Source: Septoria linicola (lineage: Eukaryota > Ascomycota > Dothideomycetes > Mycosphaerellales > Mycosphaerellaceae). Taken from it: a stretch of DNA of 64,000 nt. The notes under the pieces were generated by a model. It was not told the origin of the DNA and did no database searches. It saw only the letters and a list, made by a program, of their open reading frames with translations. The DNA is taken from positions 2,046,001 to 2,110,000 of the forward strand of contig CP099422.1 of assembly GCA_024114885.1 (NCBI GenBank). Reading direction: 5' to 3'. Of the stretch, positions 32,950 through 44,195 are shown one piece after another. The first letter of the stretch is position 1. Each line of letters starts with the position of its first letter. Both the position numbers and the translations under genes were made by a program.

Positions 32950-34591
32950 TCAAGCTGCAAATTGGCTCCTGAACAGCGCTCGCGGTCGGATTGAAAGGCC
33001 CCCATATGCGCCGCCATTCCCGGACTTTCTCTTCTTCCCGAGGCAATAGTCCTGGCGCACCTCTACAACTTCATCGCAAAGGCCGATGTCTCGTTGAGCT
33101 TCATAGAGTTTCTTCAGCCGAGGCTCCACTGTGTACGGGTCTTTGAACCTCAATTCCGTACCCATGGCGTTTTCCGTGTGTTCAGCCAGTGCTTCGCTGG
33201 ACTCTTGTTCGCTGACCAGGATAGGCCGGATGCGAGGCTCCAGCAAGGCACGTATGAACATATCCCTCTCCCGCAAAGTCTTGGTACCAACGATCTCGAT
33301 GACCTCGGGAATTCTGGGAGAGCAATAGGCGTCGAGATTTTCGGCCACTTCTTTAAGCGTTCGACAGCAGCCAGTTGAGCAGTAGCAGTACGTCACATCG
33401 AGCCGCAAGAAGCGGAGAGACTTGAATTTGAGCACTCTGCGCAGAAGTCCTCGCCAAGACGAGTAAATGTAGTCATGCGCCAGGTGGGCGAGAAAGCCTG
33501 GGCTGTGTCGACCAGCCGGTACTGGACCGGTCGTTGAATGAAGCCACCCTCCGACCCGAGATAGCCCGTCCTCGGTCTGGAAGCTGCGTATATCGAAGCT
33601 GATGCTAGCCGTTGTCAAGAAAGCCCAAGCATGCTGAGCAATTGATGTTGTGTATCTTATGGCCCCATGGATACCAAGCATGAACAGCTCGGTGGCTTCA
33701 TCGGCGTCTAACAATATCATGTTCTTCTTGAAGAATATCTCCCTCGCCTCGCGGCTGACTTGCCTGTTCACCTGGAAGAGCGCAGAGGTGACTGTCTCAC
33801 AATCATTCGCGAGCTGTGTGCCCTGAGCCCGCGCTCGTGCGCTCTTGGATCTGAGCAAAGCTTTTCCGGGAGCCAACGCGTATTCGTAGATCCGGTCTCG
33901 GAGCTCGCGAGGCAGACTCAGTAGGCGAAAAGTCTTCTGTCGCGGTATGCGGAGCACGAGGTCAGACTTTTCTGGTTCAACTTTAGCGCAGTTCGCCAAC
34001 GACATCTGCTCGAACGGCTTGATCAGGAGAAGACTTGGGCAGAAAGCAGATGCGGGCAATGGTGGGAATGCAAATGCCGGGACTGGTGCTTGCATTTGAG
34101 TTTGTAACAGTACGAGCTCTCTTGCTGCTGCTGATTCTCGCGCGATCGGCTGTATCAACTTTGGCTCTTCTTTTGGAGTAGCCTTGCTGGTCACAGCGCC
34201 CGCCGCTGAAGGGATCACGATAGCAGAGGACGACTTCGCCGTTGTTGCAGAGTGGACGAAGTGTGTAAGCGACTGCGCTATCCTCGACCGGAAGTGAAGG
34301 AAACGAGGGAAATTGGCGAGCTGCTGTCATGACCATGTTCGAGTCCGCCTCATTTGGCTTCGACAACGACGCTCCAAGAACCCCCGCACTGGATTTCAGC
34401 ACTGCCGATGTCGTCTCATTGGAAGTTTTCGAATCAGATCTGTCCTCTGTCGCCGTGGCGTCGCGAATACCATGCAGCCGCTGGACTTCCGACATCAACT
34501 TGGCGATGGCCTGACTGTGCTGCAGTATCGCCTCATTCTGTGAGTCTATTGCTGCAAGACAGTTGTCCATGTCGCGCTGAAGATGCGCCAT
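32950..34591 (-). CDS. F-box-like protein, 5' structure uncertain
   Basis: The main frame ends at 32950 and is open back to 34218 and slightly beyond, but without a good ATG at its 5' end. Its core FRLLSLPRELRDRIYEYAL is the short F-box-like helix found in many dothideomycete proteins; after it come VNRQVSREAREIFFKKN and a C-terminal region with Cys/Tyr-rich YCYCSTGCC and a helical tail. Upstream, ATG 34591 opens another frame (MAHLQRDMDNCLAAIDSQNE, 20 residues shown), a coiled-coil segment reaching about 34330. The two could be joined in phase by a GT-AG intron from AACATG/GTCATGAC to the GCAG before TCGCTTAC, roughly 60 bp with a pyrimidine tract, but the donor is weak. Otherwise translation would start at an internal Met. 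Function probably substrate binding in an SCF-type complex; inference. Confidence 0.65.
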
Positions 34592-35475
34592 CTTGTCGAC
34601 ATGCACGAGCGAGTTGTCGATGTTGATGTTGAGGAAGTGATTTTGGACAGTCGAGGGGTCGAGAAATATGTTGCTTGGCGGGCGGCGGCAAGTTCCGCCG
34701 ATGGGCTTCGTGTGTGCTAGCAAGGTTGCACAGCAATGGTAGCTAAAGGGTGACCAAGTACGAGGATTGCGGACAGCCTACCGGGCTGTGGTCCGCGGGG
34801 TCGTTTCTGTCGCCGCTCGACGGATCGTGCTCTTCACCACGCATGATTCTGACGGTCCGGCATCAAGGACTGAATCCCTATGTCTGGTCATCTCAGAAGT
34901 CTGGCAACTATCAGCCTGGATAACTGTACGGAGCATCACAGAGTCACCATCATGCAGTGGCGAAATACCTGTTTGAGCGAGCAAGAAGACAACGGGTTCG
35001 TGGTCTGTCAACAGGCTCATGCGTCTCCACGGAAGCAGAGCAAGGCCGGGTCCTTCTTTGTCTTCGCTACGAACAAGGCGAATGTTCGCTCTGACAAAGC
35101 GTTCGTTCTTGTTGAATGGGTGAGATTCATTGTGGGACCACTGGATGCTCAAGCCATTGTCACCTTGCTTTGCTGGCCAGCAATGCTACTCCTTTGAACG
35201 TCCTAGCACGGCGAACATATTTCAGGGTTGAGCACAATCTCTAAGTGTCTTGTGCACAATGTGCTAAATCATTGAGGAACAAGTACACAATGGCATTCGA
35301 CTTTGTGTATGCTTGACCGCCATATATAAGGGGAGCCCGAGCCGACTATCCACTCTCAAACACAACTCTAACGATCGAACACTATCTACCACTACGACAG
35401 AAAGTCTTCTATCCAACAAACACCAACTTGACATCGTCAACAGAACTACCAAGACCAGCACAGACTGCCGTCAAC
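34592..35475. other. Intergenic with divergent promoters
   Basis: This 884-bp region lies between two F-box-like genes transcribed away from each other. A TATA-like element near its right end is listed separately. A 105-codon plus frame (34880-35197) has no domain. Confidence 0.5.
35323..35330 (+). promoter_or_regulatory. TATA box of the F-box-like gene at 35476
   Basis: TATATAAG lies about 150 bp upstream of the start codon at 35476 and is followed by a CA- and CT-rich leader (CTCTCAAACACAACTC) typical of fungal transcription start regions. Position and sequence fit a core promoter; not proven. Confidence 0.55.
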
Positions 35476-36444
35476 ATGGCGAACAACAGAAACATCGACC
35501 CTCTGCAGGACATCTTCCGACAGCTTCCAGGTGAAGTTGCTGGAGAGATCGCCACGCAGCTCGACGATGCCACTCTGCTCAACTTCCGCGAGGCTTCCTC
35601 GCTCACCGCGGCGCAGGCTACTATGGCATTTGCTAACCGGTACGTGGGCACCTTGAACCTGTACATCACCGTTGCTAACCTCACATTCATGCTCCACCAC
35701 TTCATCATGTATCAAGACATGGCTGGTGCAGTGCGTGAGCTGATACTGCATGACGAGCACGATGAGGACAACTACGAGGAGGAAGAGATCGACGACGACT
35801 GGCAGGATGAGAATGACGAAGCACTCGATCTCCTTAAGCAGATCTTGCAGCGACTCGTGGGCCTCAAGAAAATGACACTCCGCCTCGCGTACGATGGTAC
35901 CGCGGCAGTCGTGTCCAAGGCTCTCGCCGCCCAGCCATTGCCAGGTCTTACTGAGCTCCGCTTCACTCGCGACTCCTTCTTCCGTGGCCCTTACAACTTC
36001 GCGACCACAGCCAACCTCAAAGGTCTGATCGCTCCACACGCCGCCACGCTGAAGACGCTTCAACTGCTCGGACCGAGGACAAAGACAGACTCCACCCAAT
36101 GGGCAAAGCTGTTCAAGTATGTCCGCGACGATCTTCAACTCACCGATTTTCAATATGACGGTATCACGTCAGGTCTGGAGAGTACTTTCGCTAGCAGACG
36201 AATCGTCCCGAACCTCTCGGACCTCCTCTTCTACTCCCACATGTGCCTAGCGCAGAACTTCGGTGCCTTTGGACCTCCTTTCACCGGCGAGCCAACATTC
36301 GACATCTGCCATCAGAGCGCCCTTGCGCGTGGTGAGTCCACCGTCAAATGTGCTGCTAACATATTGCTTGAGCTGATGGGATCCGAGCTTTTCGATGCTT
36401 CACTGCCGCATGAGTACGACGTTGAGTACGACGTTATGTGGTAG
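35476..36444 (+). CDS. F-box-like protein with Leu-rich region
   Basis: Single-exon protein of 322 residues starting at ATG 35476 (MANNRNIDPLQD). The opening IFRQLPGEVAGEIATQLDDA and LLNFREASSLTAAQA form an F-box-like helix set. A strongly acidic block follows (EDNYEEEEIDDDWQDENDE), then leucine-rich-repeat-like strands (LVGLKKMTLRLAYDG, LPGLTELRFTRDS, ATLKTLQLLG). The end carries a small tandem duplication of EYDV encoded by two copies of GAGTACGACGTT. Fungal F-box/LRR proteins of this size usually select substrates for ubiquitination; the target is unknown. A TATA box and pyrimidine-rich leader precede it. Confidence 0.75.
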   Translation: MANNRNIDPLQDIFRQLPGEVAGEIATQLDDATLLNFREASSLTAAQATMAFANRYVGTLNLYITVANLTFMLHHFIMYQDMAGAVRELILHDEHDEDNYEEEEIDDDWQDENDEALDLLKQILQRLVGLKKMTLRLAYDGTAAVVSKALAAQPLPGLTELRFTRDSFFRGPYNFATTANLKGLIAPHAATLKTLQLLGPRTKTDSTQWAKLFKYVRDDLQLTDFQYDGITSGLESTFASRRIVPNLSDLLFYSHMCLAQNFGAFGPPFTGEPTFDICHQSALARGESTVKCAANILLELMGSELFDASLPHEYDVEYDVMW

Positions 36445-37121
36445 GCTGCTTGATCTGATGCCGAGTAATGGCTGCATTGACCGGGCTGCATTGAACCGTC
36501 CTGCCGTCCCTTCTCGCTAGACTGATCCGACTGACCGCATTGCGCTCTCTTCTCTGAACGACGTTTGCGTATGGTGGCTACAGAGATTGATTTACAGGTA
36601 AGGGGCGCTTGTTTTTGGAGATTCCATTCAATTATTGAGCGGACACTGCTGGACAGAAATTCTTTTTTGCATACCCATCGGGACACGCGTGTGATTTTAT
36701 GAATTATCGGCGAGCTACAAGGATTTGCAATGCGTTCAGCGTGAATTTGATAGCATTTATTACTATAACTTTTTTGACTTCTACTTTCTTGACATTTCTG
36801 CTTCCGTTGCCAATGTGCCCATCCTCTCAATCTGTACACCATGTCGCTGGCGTCTGGTCAGCTTAACGTTGCGCTCTACGTACTCCTTTGTGATGTCCAA
36901 GTCGTGCACTCTATCCTCTGACGCGTCCGGCCATGCTCGCTCTTGCCTGCTCCATCGTAGCTGCCGCGACCAACCTCACTTCCTTCGCTTCCTCTCGCCG
37001 TTCCAACTCTTCCGCCACAACACAGTATACCAAGTTCCAATGTTCACGGCTTCTGTCACGCATGTGCTAGGGCCACGAAGACGACTTTGCGAGGGCGCCC
37101 GATACTGCTGCGAACACGGAC
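36445..37121. other. Intergenic, dsRNA-binding gene leader and promoter
   Basis: A 677-bp gap. A 163-codon plus-strand frame overlaps the start of the next gene in a different phase and has no domain; I treat it as leader. Near 37222 the CGACGCGTCG palindrome containing ACGCGT lies inside the next coding region. No RNA gene was seen. Confidence 0.45.
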
Positions 37122-38748
37122 ATGTTGCCGCCTGCCGGCACACAAACGCGTCCAAATCATCCAGTGATCAAGTCAGCGTCGTTACCTCCAGGATCATCAC
37201 GTTTGCCTTCACTTGACGATCGACGCGTCGACGCGGCGGAAGAACGCGTTCCTCTGTCGACGTCGCGGAAAATCGCTCCTTTGCCACAATCTCGGCTGCA
37301 ATCTTCACATCTCCGAGCCGCGACGACAAGCCTGACTTCTGCTGCTGGTAATCTCACGCGACCACTGCCGTCCGGTGGCAGTGAAGATAGAGAGCGACGC
37401 GTCAAGGTCGTGACCACAGCTCCTCGCCCAGGTCCACCCTCTCGGCCGTTTCTCGGCAACAACAGCAAACGACCTCAGGCACGTCGGTTCAACCAGAATG
37501 GTCCACTGGCCACTCCTGGGCAGAAAGTGAAAGCCAACATCGAGCTTTGGAGTGATCAAGGCCTTGCACTCTCTTCAGATCAGATATATGGCTCCGAGAT
37601 GGACGCCGATCTCAGCATGCAGGACATGGAGAACATGGCTCCGAGCCACAATCTGAGCTCTTTCGGTGGAGGACCTATGGAGCTCATGTCAATGGATGAT
37701 TTCGAGAAAGCCAATCCTTACACTCCGCCACCTCCGCGTCGCACAGCTCCTCCTCTAAGGACTACGTCTAAGCACGGGCAATTCTCCTCGCAGTTCCACC
37801 TGGCGTGTGATGCTCGTGGAATCGTACGAGATTTTGTGTTTCATATGGTCGCCCAGCATTGCTACGATGTCGAGCTCCGCTTGAATGGCAAGTTCCTGGA
37901 CCGCATCGGGCAGTACGCCTCTCACAAAGATGCCAGAGAAGAAATCTGCAAGAAGCATTTGGCTACTGTTGAAGCCATGCCCAATCAGAAGAAGAGAAAG
38001 GTGAGCGACGCGGCTTACCACCCCGTGCCAGCAGGCATAGACGATGAGCTCTGGGTGAACCTGGTCTATGGTAAGTGTTGCAAAAGCTCTGGCTGAGAGC
38101 AATCCTGCTGATGTCAGAGTAGAGTATACTCAAAAGAATCAGCTACCACCACCAGACTTTGAACTCTCAGGGTCCGCTGGGGGTCATCTGCCTCCATGGA
38201 CGTGCACACTTCGAATCAAAGGCTCGCCATTCACGCCGTTCGGCGGGACCGAGAAGGAGTACGCCATCAAGATGAATGCAAAAAAGGCCGCAGCAATGGA
38301 GGCTGTACAATGGCTGCGAGCTCAAACTAAGATGGCTCCAGCGCCAGACAAACGACGCAAGTCGGTAGGTGCTCCAACGGCCGAAGCAATGATTCCAGCC
38401 AGTCCTGCATCGCTACCCGACGAGCCTGGCCACACCGGACTGACACAAACCTTGCGCTCATTCGACGTCAACGCCAATAATGGCAGACCCTCCGAGCAAG
38501 TTCATCAACTTGCTATGGAGCTTGGATTTACACAACCGAGCTACCGACATATCGCCGTGCCCATGAGTGATGCTTTTTACAACACATTTGCAGAATTCAT
38601 CGAGAAAGATGTGCGCAGAGAGCCACGCCTTGGCGGGCAGGTCGGTCTGGTCTCTAACATCTATGGAAAGAATACAGCGAAGCAGGAGTGTGCGACACTG
38701 GTTCTGGGTGTCTTGGCCGAAATTCGCCGCAGCAGGATCATGCACTAG
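37122..38748 (+). CDS. Double-stranded RNA-binding-domain protein
   Basis: Protein of about 525 residues. Exon 1 is 37122-38070, intron 38071-38119 (GTAAGT donor), exon 2 38120-38748. Joining in frame (LVY/VEYTQKN) requires the second of two AG dinucleotides (CAGAG, using 38118-38119); the first AG would give an immediate stop. Residues 1-200 are basic, Pro/Ser-rich and disordered. The first exon then has a folded part (RDFVFHMVAQHCYDVELRLNG). Exon 2 begins a dsRBD-like unit, EYTQKNQLPPPDFELSG, WTCTLRIKG, and the basic helix AIKMNAKKAAAMEAVQWLRA. A second, more diverged unit ends with KNTAKQECATLVLGVLAEI. Possible role in RNA silencing or dsRNA metabolism; no RNase III or helicase domain is present. 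Confidence 0.75.
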
Positions 38749-39240
38749 TGGGCGTTTACTGCGCGTTTAGGAGGTAACATATCATGCGGCCTGACTAGAG
38801 CTTTTGTGATGACACCGCAAATGGTGATAATGACATTCGTAGGAGGTAGGTACTTTAATATCGTCAAAGAGAAATGTATCGCCAGACTTGGCATGCACAC
38901 TGGGAAACCTTTCTTACTGGAATGATGGCACGATTGCCCAGAACGACGGACAAGAACAAATGAACGCTGATGAACAGCTGCTCCTGTGAGCCATCTCCAT
39001 GATAAGACCTCTCCGGTACAGGTCATTGCTTTGATGCAACCCAGATACTTCGGCAGCTGCCTTTGTCTCAAGTGATCGAGCTCACAGACTGCCCTTTGTT
39101 ACTTGACATACCATTCCACAATAGGACCTTTGTTCGTTAGAACGCTTCCTATTCCGGCGCACTGGCTCCCACTTCTGCAGGCATAGCATGTCTCGACTCG
39201 CAAGATTGAAGGTCTCCCGCCTTCGAGCAGACTAGCAAAC
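38749..39240. other. Intergenic, no gene seen
   Basis: A 492-bp gap between the dsRNA-binding gene and the kinase-like gene. Only short minus-strand frames occur. Confidence 0.5.
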
Positions 39241-40837
39241 ATGTCGGACTGGGCTACTTTTCGTGGACATCACCAAGCGGAGGCTACAACATTGACTCGG
39301 CGAGGGAAGGACAGGTTACCATTGATCGCTAAAGCATGGCGACTTTTGGGGAATCCTGGACATCAAGCGCTCGAAGTGACAGCGATTATAAATGGCACAG
39401 GCAGAACTTTGCAGGATATTCTTACCAATGCTGTGCAGACTGCGACTTTGACTCAAGCTCCGGCTCCAGCTCCAGGGCCTGCGCCCGCTCCAGGGCCTGC
39501 TCCAGCTCCTGGTCCAATTGCTGGTGGAGTCCCGGGGCCGCCTTCAGGTCCTCCTCCACCGCCGCCTCCAGACAATCCAAATGGTGGCATTTTCGGCATA
39601 CTTTCGAACATCGAGGAGCCCATTTCGGAGCTACCCGCTCTTGCAGAAAGAGAGACAGACAATGCAGCAGCATGGGTCGGCGGCACCAGTCTAGGCGGGA
39701 GAGAACCAAACAAGGCATCGTTGTGGTTGCATTACAATGCAGACAACAAGCTCGACGATCGGCGGGTCATCAAAGACTGTTATGTCGCAGCCCATCGATG
39801 GGTAGATTACACAAAGTGGCATGGTGATGTTAAAGACTGGAATACTCGTGTCCCTCTGGAGTACGTGATTCAGCGGCGCTTAAACGACACGGATGGTGGG
39901 CATCTCTTCGCAGAAGTGCAAGCTTGGACTGTCAAGAACGATTTCCAGATGTTCCGGTTGATGCATCCTTATTATGATCAAGGTGATGCCAAGGGCTTTT
40001 CGGAGCGCTGCGCAGCTGCAGGCTTGCGAATACCGGAGTCATTCTTGTGGTTTCTGCTGGAGTACCTCACAGACGCGGCGAAAGTCATGGAGCATGGAAG
40101 TCTTGCAGATCCAGTCAATGAGTGGTTGCAAGTCGTGCAGTAAGTCTGTCGGAGAATGAGCTGGGATACATGCTAATATTTGCGTAGTCGAGATCTCAAG
40201 CCTGATAACGTGTTCCTGGCGAGCAACCCTAACTTTGCCTATCCGGTGCCCAAAGTGGCAGATTTTGGTCAGTGTTCACGTGGGCTCGCAACCAGGAATA
40301 CAGGCTGACATGATTACAGAATTTTCAATGGAGACTTCCATCACCGATCAAAACAATCCGTGGATCCATCGCCATCTGAACACAGGCCACTTTGCTTGTC
40401 AGGCACCAGAGGGCGCACCCGAGGCAGACAACGACCAGGACCTCCGTGACGAACGCATCCTCAGCCAAGCAAACGTATGGTGCATTGGCATTACTCTGTT
40501 CGCTCTCATGAACACAGGACGAGCCGAGCACTCCGGAGGTGACTTCTACACAGAGAAGACTCCCGATTGGCTTCCGGCGGCAACGTTGGAATACTCTGAC
40601 GACTTACGTGAGACAGTCATGCTATGCCTAGAGAAGGTTCCTGAAGATCGAATGACGGTTGCTGGGCTGGAATTCATTGTAAAAATGAAAGTGCTTTCGG
40701 CGCAGGCTGAGCTTGCTCGATCTATACGTGCGACGCCGTTGGCAACGAACCTCCCGCAGGATTGGCGATATATACTCCAAGAGGAGAAGTATCGGCTTGG
40801 CTTGGCCTGGCAGGGTGAAGATGCGGAAGCTGGGTAA
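39241..40837 (+). CDS. Divergent protein kinase-like protein with DFE in place of DFG
   Basis: Protein of about 498 residues in three exons: 39241-40139, 40188-40267 and 40320-40837, introns 48 and 52 bp. An Ala-Pro-Gly repeat (APAPGP units) and a polyproline run near residues 75-115 precede the domain. The N-lobe is diverged but has a VIKDCYV-type lysine and a helix-C-like PLEYVIQRRL. The catalytic loop HRDLKPDN is perfect (Asp302, Asn307) and is split by intron 1. The metal-binding motif reads DFEF (Asp325-Phe326-Glu327) across intron 2, so the Gly is replaced. APE is present as CQAPEG, followed by the WCIGITLFALM helix. Asp residues needed for chemistry are retained, so activity is possible. 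Its stop lies 62 bp from the convergent lipoxygenase stop. Confidence 0.82.
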
Positions 40838-40899
40838 GACTTTGCAGAGGACAAGTAGCATTTGCTTCGCTTTTGAAATTCAGTCTCACACTCGTAAGC

Positions 40900-43320
40900 T
40901 CAAATTACAATCGAGACCGCATTCCAGCTCGGGCTCAGCACGTTGTACTGTATATCATCAGAGTCCCAAGTGTCCTCGCCATATTGACTGAACTCCTCCT
41001 CGCTGTCCGCTAGAGCCTTGTAGAATTTAGCAGCCGCTTCCTTGATCTGCTGATCACCAGGCCCTGTCTTGGCTTTGTACAAGTGGTATTTGGAGGCGGC
41101 GTAGATAATAAGGGACTCCTTGTCGCCAGGCTTGGCCGACAAGAGATAAGGAATATGCGATGCCAAAAGCCATTCTCGCGGTCGGTTCATGGGGAGCGAA
41201 TCGACCAGGTCATGCTCTTTGTAGCTGTCAAGCTCAGCCCGCGACTCTGCGATAGGGCGGTAGAGACAGGCTGGCTTGTTCACGACGAACGACTGGTAGT
41301 AGTTTTGGAGGTAGTTGACAGCTGTGTGCTGCGGCGAGGCGAGATGTATGCACATCGTGCACGCATCGACCAGCTCTTTGAAGTTCGTAATCGTCGGAAA
41401 TGTTGGAATATCCGCTCCGCCATTCATCGCCGCAGGAGGTGCTTGCATAATCTGATACCAGTCTTTGACGCTCTGGTCGGCCTGAACAGCCTTGTCCGGA
41501 TCTTGGCCATCCTTTCCGTAGTGGATCAGCAGCATCTCTTGGACAAAGCTGTGGATCTTGAACCACATGTTGTAGATGCATCGGGCGTAGGCATAGTTAA
41601 CGAACTTCTTGTCATGGCGCTTCTCTGTTGGAAAGCCACGGCTCTTCAGATCGAGTGGGACGTAGCGACCTTTGAAGTCGAACTTTTTGTACTCCGCCAT
41701 GATGAAGGTCTTAGCTTGTTCGGTCGTCAAGCCAATCAGATCGACGATGACATTCGGCACGAGACTTGCTCTGGCGCCTGCATTGATTGAAAGAGTCTTT
41801 TGCCAGTGCGGATATAGAAGCTGAAAGACAGGATGGTGGTCCTCAAAAGCCTGTTGAGCTCCCACGATCGTAGCTTCTTCGATGAAGTGCGTGTTGACGA
41901 GGTGGACTACAACCTCGTGACGCATCCAGTCGGAGGTCTGCACACATGTCTTGGCATATCGCCACGGCCAGTCTTCTTTCTGCTTTGATAGCGTGAGCTC
42001 CTTATTGTAAATCGTGACAGAGTTCTCGGCACTTCCTCGCCAATCACAGACAATGGCCAGCGGATTGAGCATGCCGTCGGCAGGCAAATGGAACAGACAC
42101 ACAGCAGCGACACCATAGCGGTAGCTTGTCTTCGTCTTCTTGCCCAGTCCAGATGCGTACGTCTCCTGAAACTCGCATTTCATCTCGTCAGTGTCCTTCA
42201 GCCCAGAAGCCTTCCGAAAGTAACTGTAGTCCTGCATGTATAGCGATTGACGATCTGTGTTTGCAAGATCCTGTATCTTCTTCTTCATTTTCTGGTCGGC
42301 TACGGCGTCAGTAGCATCATTTATGAAGTGCTTGATCCAGAAATCGGAGGCGGGCTCAATTGTGGTAGGATTGGGACCAGTGAAGAATTGTTGTGCAAAA
42401 CGTCTGTCCGAGTACCAGTCCGCGATGTCGCCAATATTGGGTAGATTGAAGACATCATTGCGATCAAAGAAGCCTCCACTTCTGGCCCGCTGGCGTTTGC
42501 TGTATGCTTCAACGTCAGCGAGAGTCTGGCCCTCGTCAGGCCTGCCCATGTCCCCGAGCTTTAGCTGTGCCAAGCCTTGGGCTCCTTTCGTGAGTGTCTT
42601 GCCGATGAACGTCTTTGGAACGAGCTGTGGCAGCAGCGCTGTCAATTGTGCTAAACGCATTTTCTGTCAAGCATATCAGATACACGTTCCACAGGTCATC
42701 GATCAGGCACTCACGTTGAACAGATCACCTTGCGTCAATGTGGATTTCTGTGCCTGGCCAGGATTGACATCTGACCAAGGCTTGTTGGCGGCAAGGTTCA
42801 GGTGAGGAGGATATTGATCAGTAGCGGGATCCGTAAAGGAAAAGATCTTTCTTTTTTGCTCAATGCTCAAGGGCGACGGAATCGAAGGCTCAAAGTTGGC
42901 TGTGTCCATGAAAGACTCGTAGGATTTCTCGATCAATTGGTAAACCTTGGTCAATGCAAGCTGGGTCCCTCGATACGTCCCCTCCTCTATGGCCTCAGGG
43001 GCGTTATCTTGCGCCTTCTGGAACAGTGCTTCGGGATTGTGGCGAGCTGCCTCGCGCTCGTCGTCGGTCAGGTTCTCAAATTTCATGGGCAGCTTGTTGA
43101 GGTTCGCCAGCTCTGTGACAAAGACGCCAGTATCCCTGAAAGTGTGAGAAGCCTGTCAACGACCATTGTCGTCTCAAGTTACTTGGGTCACATACCAGAA
43201 CGGAATAGGAACTTTCTCCACGTCTGAGGGCCATTCTCGCTCCTTGGATTTGGTAACCTTGAGAGTGGCGCCCACAACGACACCAGGTGTCAATGTGACA
43301 CCTTTGTCAGAACCAAACAT
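40900..43320 (-). CDS. Fungal lipoxygenase
   Basis: Non-heme metal dioxygenase of about 769 residues that forms fatty-acid hydroperoxides (oxylipin precursors). Exons are 43320-43196, 43135-42715 and 42663-40900, introns 60 and 51 bp. All five metal ligands of the lipoxygenase family can be placed: His436 and His441 in HLVNTH, His628 and Asn632 in QHTAVNY, and the C-terminal isoleucine carboxylate (SIVI, residue 769). WMRHEVVVH just before the first pair is also typical. There is no beta-barrel PLAT domain, as usual in fungal enzymes. The start MFGSDKGVTL shows no clear secretion signal, so a cytosolic enzyme is likely. Whether it uses iron or manganese, and its positional specificity, cannot be read from sequence alone. 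Confidence 0.93.
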
Positions 43321-44195
43321 GATGAATCTCTATACAAATGGAGTATGCTGTAATTTCTTGCCGGGCAGAGGAGATGTCAGCTTGATGGCGATGGATGGAG
43401 CATGAGAAGACCTCAGTGGCTAGTATAAGTACTACAGCTGACAAGTCCTGCAAGTCTCAGCCGACACGTGTGTGCAGTATTCCAGACCTATACTGACTGT
43501 GCTCCAGCTAGCCACAAAGCAAGCCATCTCGCTCGCGAGGCAGCCACAAAGCACAGCTAGAGCTCCGACGACACGAAAGGTCAGCTCACCCGCGACACGA
43601 TGCCGCCTCAGCCGTAGAACAGGCCTTCTGAACTCCGTTGAAGCACACAAGGTACAATCCAGTCTACATCTCGCAGAGGCTGACGACTTGCCTTCGCGTC
43701 GCAGGAGCGAAGGATTGGAAGTGAAGTCAATTGTATCGCATCCCCCGTTGTTGTCTCCAGCGGAGCGGGTCACTCACTTGGCAAGGTGGGCCCTCCCGCT
43801 TGGCCCGTGCCAGCATGCAGCGTGCATTCGGTCTCTCCGAGACGCGTGCCTCTCACACCACAGTACTATCATCCTCTTATGTCGAGCATCTCAGTGACGA
43901 CCTGCATGTACTGCTGCAAGCCATTCGGCAGCCATCACCATATCCTCGTATGCTCTTTCTGTGGACAGTGTCTGGCAGGACTTAGCGAGAGTGGAACATC
44001 ACTCTCTCACTGCGCTTGCTTCCACTCACTACGTTCTTGAAGGGGGATGCGTAGATGCTGGAGCTGCAGGTCTACTAGTAAAATATGAGAAGTATCGTCA
44101 TGTATACGCAGGTCTGCTATCATCACGGACATCAACGTTGGGTATCTCTGTTATAAAAAAAATGCTAGGAACGCTCACAAGTCTTTGACCAGCGC
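43321..44195. other. Intergenic, no gene seen
   Basis: This 875-bp region holds the lipoxygenase promoter on the left and MFS 3' signals on the right. Plus-strand frames of 80-140 codons overlap here in three phases without domains. Confidence 0.5.

Noticed and set aside
34778..35152. 125-codon minus-strand frame between two F-box-like genes
   Set aside because: It begins at TTG, not ATG, and has no recognisable domain; the first true Met leaves a short fragment.
36725..37216. 163-codon plus-strand frame before the dsRNA-binding gene
   Set aside because: Overlaps the real start in another phase and reads like AT- and CT-rich leader.
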